Below are positions 1 through 11,023 of a DNA stretch of 64,000 nucleotides, one piece after another. Made by a program: the position numbers and the translations under genes. The notes under the pieces were generated by a model that was given only the letters and a program-made list of their open reading frames with translations, was not told the origin of the DNA and searched no databases. The first letter of the stretch is position 1. Each line of letters starts with the position of its first letter. This stretch comes from Arenibacter troitsensis (GTDB lineage Bacteria; Bacteroidota; Bacteroidia; Flavobacteriales; Flavobacteriaceae): the NCBI RefSeq assembly GCF_900177645.1, contig NZ_FXAO01000002.1:496001-560000 (forward strand), written 5' to 3'.

Positions 1-386
1 TTGGTAATTTTATGCTATTGTGCGAATTTGACCCAGATGAAGTGTACCAATGGTTTATGGAACTATTTATTGATGCCTATGACTGGGTAATGGTACCCAA
101 TGTGTATGGTATGAGTCAGTTTTCAGATGGTGGCACCTTTGCTACCAAACCTTATATAGGAGCTTCCAACTATATCAACAAAATGGGAAATTACCCGAAG
201 GGTGATTGGGAAAAAATTTGGGATGGCTTATTTTGGCGTTTTATTGCTGAACATCAGGATTTTTTTAAATCAAATCCACGAACCTCAATGCTGTATCATT
301 CCTATAACCGCATGACAGAAGATAAAAAAAACCTTCATATCAAAAATGCCGAAGAATTTATTGAAAAAATAATGTGTGCTGATTAG
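1..386 (+). CDS. Cryptochrome/photolyase-related flavoprotein, 3' end only
   Basis: The frame is open from position 3 with no start, so the gene begins before the window. The visible C-terminal part (about 127 codons) contains FMLLCEFDPDEVYQWFMEL, then DAYDWVMVPNVYGMSQFSDG, then KPYIGASNYI and a DGLFWRFI stretch. This is the conserved end of the FAD-binding domain of the PhrB/FeS-BCP branch of cryptochromes and photolyases. Members of that branch bind FAD, a lumazine-type antenna and a 4Fe-4S cluster, and repair (6-4) photoproducts. The cysteine in MLLCEF may be one of the cluster ligands, but the others cannot all be checked here. The stop is at 384-386. Family assignment is good; repair versus signalling role cannot be decided from this fragment. 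Confidence 0.82.
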   Translation, partial: GNFMLLCEFDPDEVYQWFMELFIDAYDWVMVPNVYGMSQFSDGGTFATKPYIGASNYINKMGNYPKGDWEKIWDGLFWRFIAEHQDFFKSNPRTSMLYHSYNRMTEDKKNLHIKNAEEFIEKIMCAD

Positions 387-488
387 AAAAACTGTGGTAT
401 TGTACTTTCTCCAAAGCTTACAATTGAAGATAAAGGAGGGGGTTAAGAATCTAAACCAAATATAAACGCGAACGGTTAATTTAGAGCA

Positions 489-1487
489 TTAGTTCTTGCC
501 GTCAATAGCAAAAGCCTTTGCCGGATTTACAGATATCAATAGATTAATTTCCTTTTCCGTGAAGCCTTGGGCTCTCAATTCTGGAAGGAGTTTGGTAAAA
601 ATATTGGTATAAGGAGTAATGTTTTGCTGTTCCTTTTGGGGATCGTACCAACCAGCGTCGTGCGATATTAGTATATGGTCCAAAATGCCATGCTCCTTGG
701 CATACACCAATTTTCCCAGATGCTTTTCCACCTCCCAGCCCAGTCCGTCCAGACTAATCCAACAGCCTGCCTGGGCCGCCTTTAAGTAATTGTTATTATC
801 CTCCTCCGCCTGGGCGTGTACCCAAATAAATGAGTTTAGGGAGACTCCCATTTCTTGAAGAATCTTCAATTGGGGCCATAGACCTATAGCTTTTCCAGTA
901 TGTGAGGCAATCGTCAAACCCGTTTTTAAACTAGTAATGGCAGCTGCCTTGACCAACTTTTGATGTAGGATATCCAAAGGGTCGGCGGTATCAACTCCAA
1001 TCTTGATAAAGCCTGGCTTGATGACAGTACCATCTATGCCATACTCAAATTCGGCTATCCACTTTTGCGCCAGATCTTCGGCAGATATATTTTGGACATA
1101 TTTAGGGAGGAATTTATTATTGCGGGCACCATAAAGGCCAGTGTTGGAAATCATCTTCAAACCAGTTTTATTGGCCAACTTTTGTAAAAGCAATACATCC
1201 CGTCCTAAATAAGCCGGAGTGGCATCCACAAAATATTCAACCTTATGTGTCTTTAGTTCTTCCAAATAAGGTGTTACTTGAGCAATTACGGCATCGTGAT
1301 CCCAATTACGGGGCTGTATACTATCTGCCCCAATAAAATCGACCAAAATATGCTCATGGGACAGCCAAATGCCGTCATTATCCACTTGGTGCCAACCTTG
1401 AACCTCTAGAATCAATGCTTGTTGACCACTTAAAGTGCCGGTGTAAATAATCGCTATAAGTAAGGGCAACAAATGACATCTTATCAT
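489..1487 (-). CDS. Phosphotriesterase-family metal-dependent hydrolase, exported
   Basis: This 332-residue protein of the amidohydrolase superfamily (phosphotriesterase homology family) has a TIM barrel with a binuclear metal site. Visible ligands are the HEH pair (H44, H46), the presumed carbamylated Lys in IKPGFIKIG, His in ASHTGKA, His in WVHAQ and Asp in ISHDAGW. The N terminus MIRCHLLPLLIAIIYTG is a signal peptide. I chose the start at 1487 because the frame stays open up to 1550 but that longer start would overlap the upstream gene and bury the signal peptide. It lies 20 bp after the sugar isomerase-like gene, so the two are probably co-transcribed. Family members act as lactonases or esterases; the substrate here is unknown. 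A sugar lactone would suit the neighbour, but this is inference. Confidence 0.85.
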   Translation of the reverse strand: MIRCHLLPLLIAIIYTGTLSGQQALILEVQGWHQVDNDGIWLSHEHILVDFIGADSIQPRNWDHDAVIAQVTPYLEELKTHKVEYFVDATPAYLGRDVLLLQKLANKTGLKMISNTGLYGARNNKFLPKYVQNISAEDLAQKWIAEFEYGIDGTVIKPGFIKIGVDTADPLDILHQKLVKAAAITSLKTGLTIASHTGKAIGLWPQLKILQEMGVSLNSFIWVHAQAEEDNNNYLKAAQAGCWISLDGLGWEVEKHLGKLVYAKEHGILDHILISHDAGWYDPQKEQQNITPYTNIFTKLLPELRAQGFTEKEINLLISVNPAKAFAIDGKN

Positions 1488-1507
1488 TTCACCTATTTTT
1501 ACATCAC

Positions 1508-2365
1508 CTATTTTATGGCATCCAATGCCCCGTTTACATAGCCCACACATTCCGCAAGGCCAGCAAAAACATCGTCGGTATCCTTTTCAAATTCCATCGC
1601 CATTACACCGGTATAGTTAATCGCTTTCAAGGCTTTGAGAACCGCTGGGATATCCAGGACCCCTCTGCCAAACTCGACCGACGCACCATCGGCTTCCGAC
1701 TTGTCCACATCCTTAAGGTGGAGATCATAAAGGCGGTCTGCATATTTCTTAATGTTTTTCACGGGATCCAATCCCAATCTTTGTACGTGACCAATATCTA
1801 TACAAAGTCCAATGCGGGTGTCCAACCCTTTAATTTTATCATAAACCACTTCGGGTGTTGGGTATACCTCATCTCCTGGACCATGGTTATGAATGGCCAA
1901 CTTAATATTGGTCTCCTTTACTTTCTTTTCAACCAAAGGCAATAGGTCGTGATTGGGCACCCCTATGATCACCTTCATTTTAGCCGCGTTGGCATACCTA
2001 AAGGCATTTTCCACTTCTTGGGGGGTCTTCATATAAATGACCCCTCCACCATAAAGACCTATTCCCGCCTTCTCAAATTTTGCTGTTATTTCTTGAATCT
2101 CTTCGTCACTACTCTCCAAGGGCATGTGCATACTCTTGAGCGCAATCTGTTTTAGATTCAATCGGTTGGCCATTGCCAAGGTCTCGTCCACACTAAATTT
2201 TCGAGTGGAATAGGATGCCAATCCCAGTGTAAGGCTTCTTGCTTCCTTGCCAAGATTGCTTGCCCCTAAAATATCCTTGAACGGACTAGCGGTCAGAACC
2301 GAACTAGTGGCCATTAAGCTACCAAGGCCGAGGGTTTTTAAAAATGAATTTCTTGAGTATTGCAT
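1508..2365 (-). CDS. Sugar phosphate isomerase/epimerase-like TIM-barrel protein
   Basis: A 285-residue protein of the xylose-isomerase-like TIM barrel superfamily (AP endonuclease 2 fold). A Tat-like or Sec leader with NSFLKTLGLGSLMATSS spans about residues 1-35, though only one arginine (SRN) is present, so Tat export is uncertain. Metal-site signatures are AIHNHGPGD near residue 160, CIDIGHV near 190, LYDLHLKDVD near 215 and MAMEFEKD near the C terminus. Members isomerise or epimerise keto-sugars or inositols, and many exported Bacteroidota paralogs have no assigned substrate. It precedes the phosphotriesterase-like gene by 20 bp in what looks like a two-gene operon. The exact reaction is not predictable. 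Confidence 0.83.
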   Translation of the reverse strand: MQYSRNSFLKTLGLGSLMATSSVLTASPFKDILGASNLGKEARSLTLGLASYSTRKFSVDETLAMANRLNLKQIALKSMHMPLESSDEEIQEITAKFEKAGIGLYGGGVIYMKTPQEVENAFRYANAAKMKVIIGVPNHDLLPLVEKKVKETNIKLAIHNHGPGDEVYPTPEVVYDKIKGLDTRIGLCIDIGHVQRLGLDPVKNIKKYADRLYDLHLKDVDKSEADGASVEFGRGVLDIPAVLKALKAINYTGVMAMEFEKDTDDVFAGLAECVGYVNGALDAIK

Positions 2366-2516
2366 TGGATATGGTTTTAAAGAAGATGGTTTTAGTATTG
2401 CCCCTATTATTACCGTAAGATATAAAATCTTTAGCGCATTTAATGGTAGCAGAAAAGCAGTGGATGCACATAAGTAACACTTACCAACATTCCCTGCGTC
2501 CCATTGGTTAATCTCA

Positions 2517-3095
2517 CTATGGATTAGTGTTCAAAGTAATACCTGGCTCTGAAGTATTACTCCGGTAATTCTCTTTAAAAATCTCAAATATCATATTCTC
2601 CATATCTTCCGGATCGTTCCTTTGCCCATTCCATATAAATTGATTTTTCATCAGCAATCTTTTGGAGCTTTCATTTTTATAATTGGTAAAAGCCACAATT
2701 TTGTCCAAATGCAATTTATTGAACCCAAAATTGAGCACAGCCTTCATAGCCTCGTTCATAATGCCTTGGCCTTGAAATTCCGGACTTAGGTCGTATCCCA
2801 TTTCTGCCGTTTTATAATCTTGGGAAAAATTCCAAAGACAGATATTTCCAATCATTGTAGGACTAATTTTTGTAGAAATGGACCATTGGTACAACTGCCC
2901 CTTGTTTATATCGTTGATGGTCTTGGCTATAAAGGCAAGTGCCTTTTCCTTGGTTTCTGCGCTCTGCCTTTTAACAAACTTGTTTACCTCCTTATCTGAA
3001 CGCAGGTAACGAATCATAGGCCAATCAGCATCCTCCAACCACCGCAGATGGAGTCGGTTAGTTTCCAATTCCTGAAAATTAACATATGAGTTCAT
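2517..3095 (-). CDS. GNAT-family N-acetyltransferase (RimJ/RimL type)
   Basis: A 192-residue cytoplasmic protein with the GNAT fold. It opens with ETNRLHLRWLEDADW, typical of the RimJ/RimL branch, followed by GNICLWNF (beta 4), the acetyl-CoA-binding loop LSPEFQGQGIMNEAM (Q/R-x-x-G-x-G/A type) and the C-terminal SSKRLLMKNQF motif. These enzymes transfer acetyl from acetyl-CoA to protein N termini or small amines. The target here cannot be named. The gene stands alone, about 150 bp downstream of the divergent isomerase promoter region. Confidence 0.86.
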   Translation of the reverse strand: MNSYVNFQELETNRLHLRWLEDADWPMIRYLRSDKEVNKFVKRQSAETKEKALAFIAKTINDINKGQLYQWSISTKISPTMIGNICLWNFSQDYKTAEMGYDLSPEFQGQGIMNEAMKAVLNFGFNKLHLDKIVAFTNYKNESSKRLLMKNQFIWNGQRNDPEDMENMIFEIFKENYRSNTSEPGITLNTNP

Positions 3096-3235
3096 TTCTT
3101 ATATATACGATGGACAAATTATATAATATTTGAAGAATTATCATCAAAACTGCTCATAGTTATATCAAATATATGGAGGTAAGAAAGCCAATTTGGACTC
3201 GTCTTTTCCCATAATAATTAACAAATACACAATAT

Positions 3236-3652
3236 TCAATTAGACTCCGTATAATTTTTAAAGTTATCAAGGATGGCCTGCCACCCACCTCTTTGCATTT
3301 CAATGGAGTTCTCGGTTTCCGCATCAAAGTTTACCTTCACAGTTGTCTTATGATTTAGCTGGAAGAAGGTGACCTTTGCCTGTCTCCCATCTGGCATGGT
3401 ATAACCAAACTGTTTGTAGGGATCCACCTCATCGTAAACGGCCTCAAAATCGAAACCAAAACTACCGTCCTTGGCTTCCATTCGCGCCGAGTATTTGCCT
3501 CCGACCTGCATATCATTGGAGGCATATGGACAGTGCCAATCGTCTGAGGCAAAATTCCATTTTATGATGTGCTCCGGATTGGTATAATAATCCCAAACCT
3601 TATCCACTCCTTCAGAAATGGTCGCTTGGACCATTATTTTTGTCTTTTCCAT
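3236..3652 (-). CDS. SRPBCC (AHSA1-like) domain protein
   Basis: A 138-residue single-domain protein with a START/Bet v1-like fold of the Activator-of-Hsp90-ATPase-1-like group. Signatures are the N-terminal VQATISEGVDKVWDYYTNPE, followed by IIKWNFASDDWHCP, GGKYSARMEAKDGS and the C-terminal GGWQAILDNFKNY helix. Such stand-alone proteins bind hydrophobic ligands, but their function in Bacteroidota is generally unknown. No signal peptide is present, so it is cytoplasmic. No operon partner is evident. Confidence 0.85.
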   Translation of the reverse strand: MEKTKIMVQATISEGVDKVWDYYTNPEHIIKWNFASDDWHCPYASNDMQVGGKYSARMEAKDGSFGFDFEAVYDEVDPYKQFGYTMPDGRQAKVTFFQLNHKTTVKVNFDAETENSIEMQRGGWQAILDNFKNYTESN

Positions 3653-3871
3653 TTCTGTTGTATTTCTTTTAATGTAATTATTACAAAAGTGCTGGCCTTG
3701 ACATTTCTTTTTAATGGCATACTCTTTTCGGAAAACATTAGTCCCACAAGTCTTAAAGGGCCATTGAAAACAGCAGGCTCAGCCTCAGTTTTATCATTAT
3801 CTAAAGTTAGTTATTTGTACTTAATTATTACAAGAAAGTGAAGGTAATTCACAAAAGGCCATAGGACACAA

Positions 3872-5371
3872 CTAATTGGTATACACGGTAATAGTTAAAA
3901 AAATCATTGTAGTAAGGACCAATATCATCAATAAAGGCATTACAAACCTCATCCACTTATTAAACCCAATTTTTACTATGGCCAAGGCTGCCAAAATTAA
4001 ACCCGTGGGATTGATCAAATAAAATAAGCCCAGACCGTATAAATAGGTGTCCACGATTATTTCCCTACCAATATTTACGGTATCTGCCAAAGGAGCAAAA
4101 ATAGGCATGGTCAATACTGCCATACCCGAGGAAGAAGGCATAAAAAACGATAACCCGCCGTAAATAAAAAGCATTACGTTGGCAAATACACCTTTATTCA
4201 TGCCTTCGGTGATGTTACTGGCATAAAACAAAATAGTATCGCTAATAAGTCCGTCCTCCATCAGTATGGTCACCCCCCTCGCAATGCCGACTATAAAAGC
4301 AACACTGAACAAATCGGCAGCACCCTTGGCAAAGGCATCGACAAAGTCGCTTTCCTTAATTCCTGCTATAAAGCCTATGATGATTGCCCCGACCAAAAAT
4401 GTTGCCGTCATTTCCACAAACCACCAATCCAAAAAGGAAACTCCAATGATCATAATAATGAAACTCAATGAAAACACAAGGATAATAAGGCGTAATCTGT
4501 TCGTGAACTTTATGTCAGTATCCATTTTACCCAGTCCAAAAAGCTTTTCTATGCTGTCTTTTTGTTCATAAACAAGGGATTTTGATGGATCGGCTTTTAC
4601 CCTTCTGGCATACAAAAGGATATAAACAATGGTAATAGTGGTGCAAAGCAGTAGCATAATTATTCTACTATTGAGTCCGGTGGTCCAATTTATTCCTGCT
4701 GCATCAGAGGCTATAATGGTAGCAAACGGATTCACCGTAGAACACATACTACCAATACCCGAACCCAGAAACACACAACTTAGACCCACCAGGGCATCAT
4801 AATTGGCCGCTAGGAATACGGGAATCAAAATAGGATAGAACGCCATGGTTTCTTCTGCTAATCCAAAGGTGGTTCCCCCAAGGGCAATTAGCGCTGTAAC
4901 TACGATTATTAAAATATATTCCCTCCCTGTAAGCACTTTGGCCATCCAAGAAATTACGGCATCAAAGGCCCCGGTAAGATTCATTATGCCTATTAGGCCT
5001 CCAATGATAAGTATCAAAAATATAATATCGGCTGCCGCAATAATCCCCTTAATGGGAGATTGCACCAAAGCTGCAAACCCCTGCGGTCGTGATTCCAATG
5101 GTTTATAGGTATTGGGGATTCCGATGGGCTTATAAATATCCCCGCTGGTAAATTTTTCAATGGGAATTTTTATATTCAACCCGTCCAAGGTTTCCTGGGT
5201 AGCCTTTAATTCTATACGCTCTTCCAGGCTTATTTTGATAAATGTATTACTACCATCGTCATAGGCAAGACTATCATATTTACCTGCTGGTACCAACCAG
5301 GTTAACAAGGTTACAAAAACAGCTATGAGAATCAATATGGTCTGGGCAGTTGGAAATTTAAGTTTTTTCAT
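3872..5371 (-). CDS. YfcC/DcuC-family membrane transporter
   Basis: A 499-residue integral inner-membrane protein of the C4-dicarboxylate anaerobic carrier family (YfcC branch, IT superfamily). The first membrane segment starts at residue 9 (TILILIAVFVTLLTWLVPAGKY) and is followed by a soluble loop of about 80 residues carrying KPIGIPNTYKPL. About eleven more hydrophobic segments follow. Conserved family stretches include GGTTFGLAEETMAFYPI, GIGSMCSTVNPFA and FFMPSSSGMAVLTMPIFAP. YfcC relatives move basic amino acids, peptides or dicarboxylates, so the substrate is uncertain. The gene is monocistronic, with a long empty region between its start and divergent katG. Confidence 0.85.
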   Translation of the reverse strand: MKKLKFPTAQTILILIAVFVTLLTWLVPAGKYDSLAYDDGSNTFIKISLEERIELKATQETLDGLNIKIPIEKFTSGDIYKPIGIPNTYKPLESRPQGFAALVQSPIKGIIAAADIIFLILIIGGLIGIMNLTGAFDAVISWMAKVLTGREYILIIVVTALIALGGTTFGLAEETMAFYPILIPVFLAANYDALVGLSCVFLGSGIGSMCSTVNPFATIIASDAAGINWTTGLNSRIIMLLLCTTITIVYILLYARRVKADPSKSLVYEQKDSIEKLFGLGKMDTDIKFTNRLRLIILVFSLSFIIMIIGVSFLDWWFVEMTATFLVGAIIIGFIAGIKESDFVDAFAKGAADLFSVAFIVGIARGVTILMEDGLISDTILFYASNITEGMNKGVFANVMLFIYGGLSFFMPSSSGMAVLTMPIFAPLADTVNIGREIIVDTYLYGLGLFYLINPTGLILAALAIVKIGFNKWMRFVMPLLMILVLTTMIFLTITVYTN

Positions 5372-8177
<2,806 letters not shown>

Positions 8178-8250
8178 GTCACTCCATTTAACGGAATCCT
8201 GTATTAGCAGCACTGGGATGGAATATATGTAAACTGTGTTATTCATTAGA

Positions 8251-8284
8251 AAATCCCATCTTGAATTTCAGGATGGGATTTTTC
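8251..8284. terminator. Hairpin terminator shared by katG and phospholipase C genes
   Basis: AAATCCCATC (8251-8260) pairs with GATGGGATTT (8272-8281). The 11-nt loop can add a TGA/TCA pairing. A T-rich tail follows on the plus strand, and A residues precede it for the minus strand. It lies between the convergent katG and phospholipase genes and can serve both. Confidence 0.85.
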
Positions 8285-8316
8285 TTTTCAAATTTCTAGT
8301 GGAGATCAAGACCCCC

Positions 8317-10863
8317 CTAAGAAACGACCCTTCCCATAAAAGGATCGCTTTTCGATGCTTTTCCAGTTTCCACCCTTCCGGCATATCGCCTTACAAAGCT
8401 CTTATTCCCTGGGATTTGCAATGAGAAATCATACCAACCATAACTTTTGGCACTATTGACTATAATGCTCTCTACCGAACCTTTTTTGACCCGTACTTTT
8501 TGTTCAGGATTACCATAGGCATGGTCTACCACCAAAATATCAACATCCTTTTTCTTGGAGGTATTGGAAATTTGGACCTCCACATTTCCCGAAAAACTTT
8601 TAATGATTCCCCTCTTTTTTTGATAGACACATTTTATTTGCAGTTCAGGATCGGACACAGCACCCATAAATTCCCTATAAAAACCGTTTGGTCCATATAC
8701 CCTCAAGTGGTAACCTTCTTCCTCAAAATGATCCAAAGGCCATTCATAGTCCAAACTTTCACCTTTCCCCACGGCAAACGGCCATGTTTTAACGGCCGAA
8801 AAATTGGATCCCCCTCCCGGTATTTCCTGTAGATAGTTTCCAGGGGCATAAACATTAAATGGAGCTCCCTTGGACAATTCACCGAAAAATGCATCGGCTG
8901 CCGTAAATTGCATTCGAAATGAGGTCTTATCCCCATTTAATTCCCCGTCCACATATAACTCGTAAGGCAAAGCACAAGAATCCCTGATACCAGGTTCTTG
9001 ATGTGGCATAAATGAGGTCTTGTAGAGGTCTTTTTTTGCATCGGCTATATCATCACTGCTTAGAGGCTTAAAATCCTTGGGCAATTCCTTAAAGCTGGCA
9101 TTGTAGACCTCCTTCATAAAATGGTTGCGCTCTATGGCTTTGGGAATAGTGTAGGGCTCACCGTTATATGGCCTAAAAGCAGAGGTTAGATTGCCACTAA
9201 TGGCCCTACGCCAACTACTGATATTGGTTTCCTGAACAACTTTGCCCGTTCTTTTCTTTATTAACTCTTCCAAAAACATTAGGGTGGAGGTAATATCGCA
9301 AACTTCCGAATTAATCCATCCGCCCTTACTCCACGGCGAGGCTACAACCATTGGCACCCTAAACCCTAGACCTATTGGACTTTCCCTAGGATCCTCCGGG
9401 TCCATACCTTTTTTAGCCATCTCTTGTTTCAAGGTGGCATATTCCTCCGAAGTGTCCAATCCTCTAGTGAAATTCTTGGTATCCTTGGGATTGGGTGCAA
9501 CAAAAGGAGGAATATGATCAAAATACCCGTCGTTCTCATCATAGGTAAGCACAAAAATGGTTTTCTTCCATACTTCAGGATTTTTGGTGAGAATATCCAT
9601 TACTTCTGAGACATACCATGCCCCGTACCAAGGTGCACTTGGATGATCCGAAAATTTCTGGGGTGCTGCCAGCCAGGAAACTGTAGGTAATTTCCCTTGG
9701 TCTACGTCCTGCCTAAATTGATGCAGTATATCGCCTTTGGGCACTTTTATGGAACGCCGAATGCCATTGTCATCATAACTAAACTCCTCTACCCTATGAT
9801 AATCAGGATCACCGATATTGGTGGCAAAGGCCTTTTCATGCAGTTTTTTATGAAAGTCTGAGAGTTTTTCGAAATTTTCAGGATTCCACTTCTTAAGAAC
9901 CTCTTTAATCTGGTCTAACTGCTGCTTTTTCTTTTGCAGTACTTTTGAATGTTCCAATTTCTTTTCCTCTGATTGTGCATTAAGTTCCTTTTCCAAATGC
10001 TCTATTTCCGAAGGCAACACCTCTAATCGTCCTTTTATATATTTTTGAAAACCGGAGCTATAGCGAACATTGTATTGGGAAAACCACTCTAGGTTATTAT
10101 CTGTAAAATTTGCCAGCAGGGATGCATCTTCAACATCGGTGGGTAAACTAATTTCGTTCTGGTAAACCCGCCAGGAAATACCATTTTCTTCCAGTCTTTC
10201 CGGAAAGGTTTTCCAACTGGCCTCGCTATTGTAGCTTACTTCAGAGTTTCTAACGCAGGGCCTATCGCCTTCTGTATCGAAAGATTTTCCGGTCCAAAAA
10301 TAATTTCTGTTGGTAGTGGTTCCTGTGAGGGCCGAACAAAAATGCTGATCAAACACGGTAAAGGCATCTGCCAGGGCATAGTAGAAAGGCAGGTCTTCCC
10401 GGGTATAATGGCCAAGGGTAAGCGGCATATTTCCGTAATCCTCATCGGCCTTCTTGGCCACAAGCCATTGGTCGTATTTTCCGTTGTTGCGTGCATCTAC
10501 CTGACTCTCCCAATTATGGGGCAGATCTCCCATCCAAGTAGCTTGGGTTTCCTTGATGTTTAAACGGAAAGGTACATAGGTTTCCCCATCCATATTACTT
10601 TGAAGCCATACGGGTATTTTGTTAGGCAAGGAAATGGCCCTTGGATCATTATAGCCCCTAACTCCTTGCAAAGTCCCAAAACAATGATCAAAGGACCGGT
10701 TTTCCTGCATGAGAAAGACTACATGTTCTGCGTCGTAAAAGGTAGTTCCCTTTTCAGGGTCAATTTCCAAGGCGCGTTGAATGGAGGGTGGCAGACTTGC
10801 CGTTAACCCCATTCCTCCGGCCAACATACTTGCCTTCTTTAAAAAATCCCTTCTGGTATCCAT
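8317..10863 (-). CDS. Phosphocholine-specific phospholipase C, Tat-exported
   Basis: An 848-residue enzyme of the acid phosphatase/phospholipase C (PlcH/PlcN, phosphoesterase PF04185) family that hydrolyses phosphatidylcholine or sphingomyelin-type lipids. The N terminus MDTRRDFLKKASMLAGGMGL is a twin-arginine leader. Conserved motifs are HVVFLMQENRSFDHCFGTLQ near residue 48, the Ser/Thr-rich catalytic loop SALTGTTTNRNYFWTG near 178, DENDGYFDHIPPF and PMVVASPWSKGGWI. A charged coiled-coil-like insertion lies near residues 285-325. The C-terminal 200 residues are two repeats of the family's C-terminal domain. The gene converges on katG and seems monocistronic. It probably scavenges phosphate and choline headgroups in the periplasm or outside. 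Confidence 0.93.
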   Translation of the reverse strand: MDTRRDFLKKASMLAGGMGLTASLPPSIQRALEIDPEKGTTFYDAEHVVFLMQENRSFDHCFGTLQGVRGYNDPRAISLPNKIPVWLQSNMDGETYVPFRLNIKETQATWMGDLPHNWESQVDARNNGKYDQWLVAKKADEDYGNMPLTLGHYTREDLPFYYALADAFTVFDQHFCSALTGTTTNRNYFWTGKSFDTEGDRPCVRNSEVSYNSEASWKTFPERLEENGISWRVYQNEISLPTDVEDASLLANFTDNNLEWFSQYNVRYSSGFQKYIKGRLEVLPSEIEHLEKELNAQSEEKKLEHSKVLQKKKQQLDQIKEVLKKWNPENFEKLSDFHKKLHEKAFATNIGDPDYHRVEEFSYDDNGIRRSIKVPKGDILHQFRQDVDQGKLPTVSWLAAPQKFSDHPSAPWYGAWYVSEVMDILTKNPEVWKKTIFVLTYDENDGYFDHIPPFVAPNPKDTKNFTRGLDTSEEYATLKQEMAKKGMDPEDPRESPIGLGFRVPMVVASPWSKGGWINSEVCDITSTLMFLEELIKKRTGKVVQETNISSWRRAISGNLTSAFRPYNGEPYTIPKAIERNHFMKEVYNASFKELPKDFKPLSSDDIADAKKDLYKTSFMPHQEPGIRDSCALPYELYVDGELNGDKTSFRMQFTAADAFFGELSKGAPFNVYAPGNYLQEIPGGGSNFSAVKTWPFAVGKGESLDYEWPLDHFEEEGYHLRVYGPNGFYREFMGAVSDPELQIKCVYQKKRGIIKSFSGNVEVQISNTSKKKDVDILVVDHAYGNPEQKVRVKKGSVESIIVNSAKSYGWYDFSLQIPGNKSFVRRYAGRVETGKASKSDPFMGRVVS

Positions 10864-11023
10864 AATTTAGTCTTGGTTTAATGTTTGTAAATAAAAGAGC
10901 ATTTAAATATAGTTTTTTAACTATTAAATGCCCTTAAATTAAATCCCGACATGGTATAAATATCAAATATTGCTGGGAAACCCCATAAAAACACTATAAA
11001 CGCCATCTCTTTTCCTTAATCGA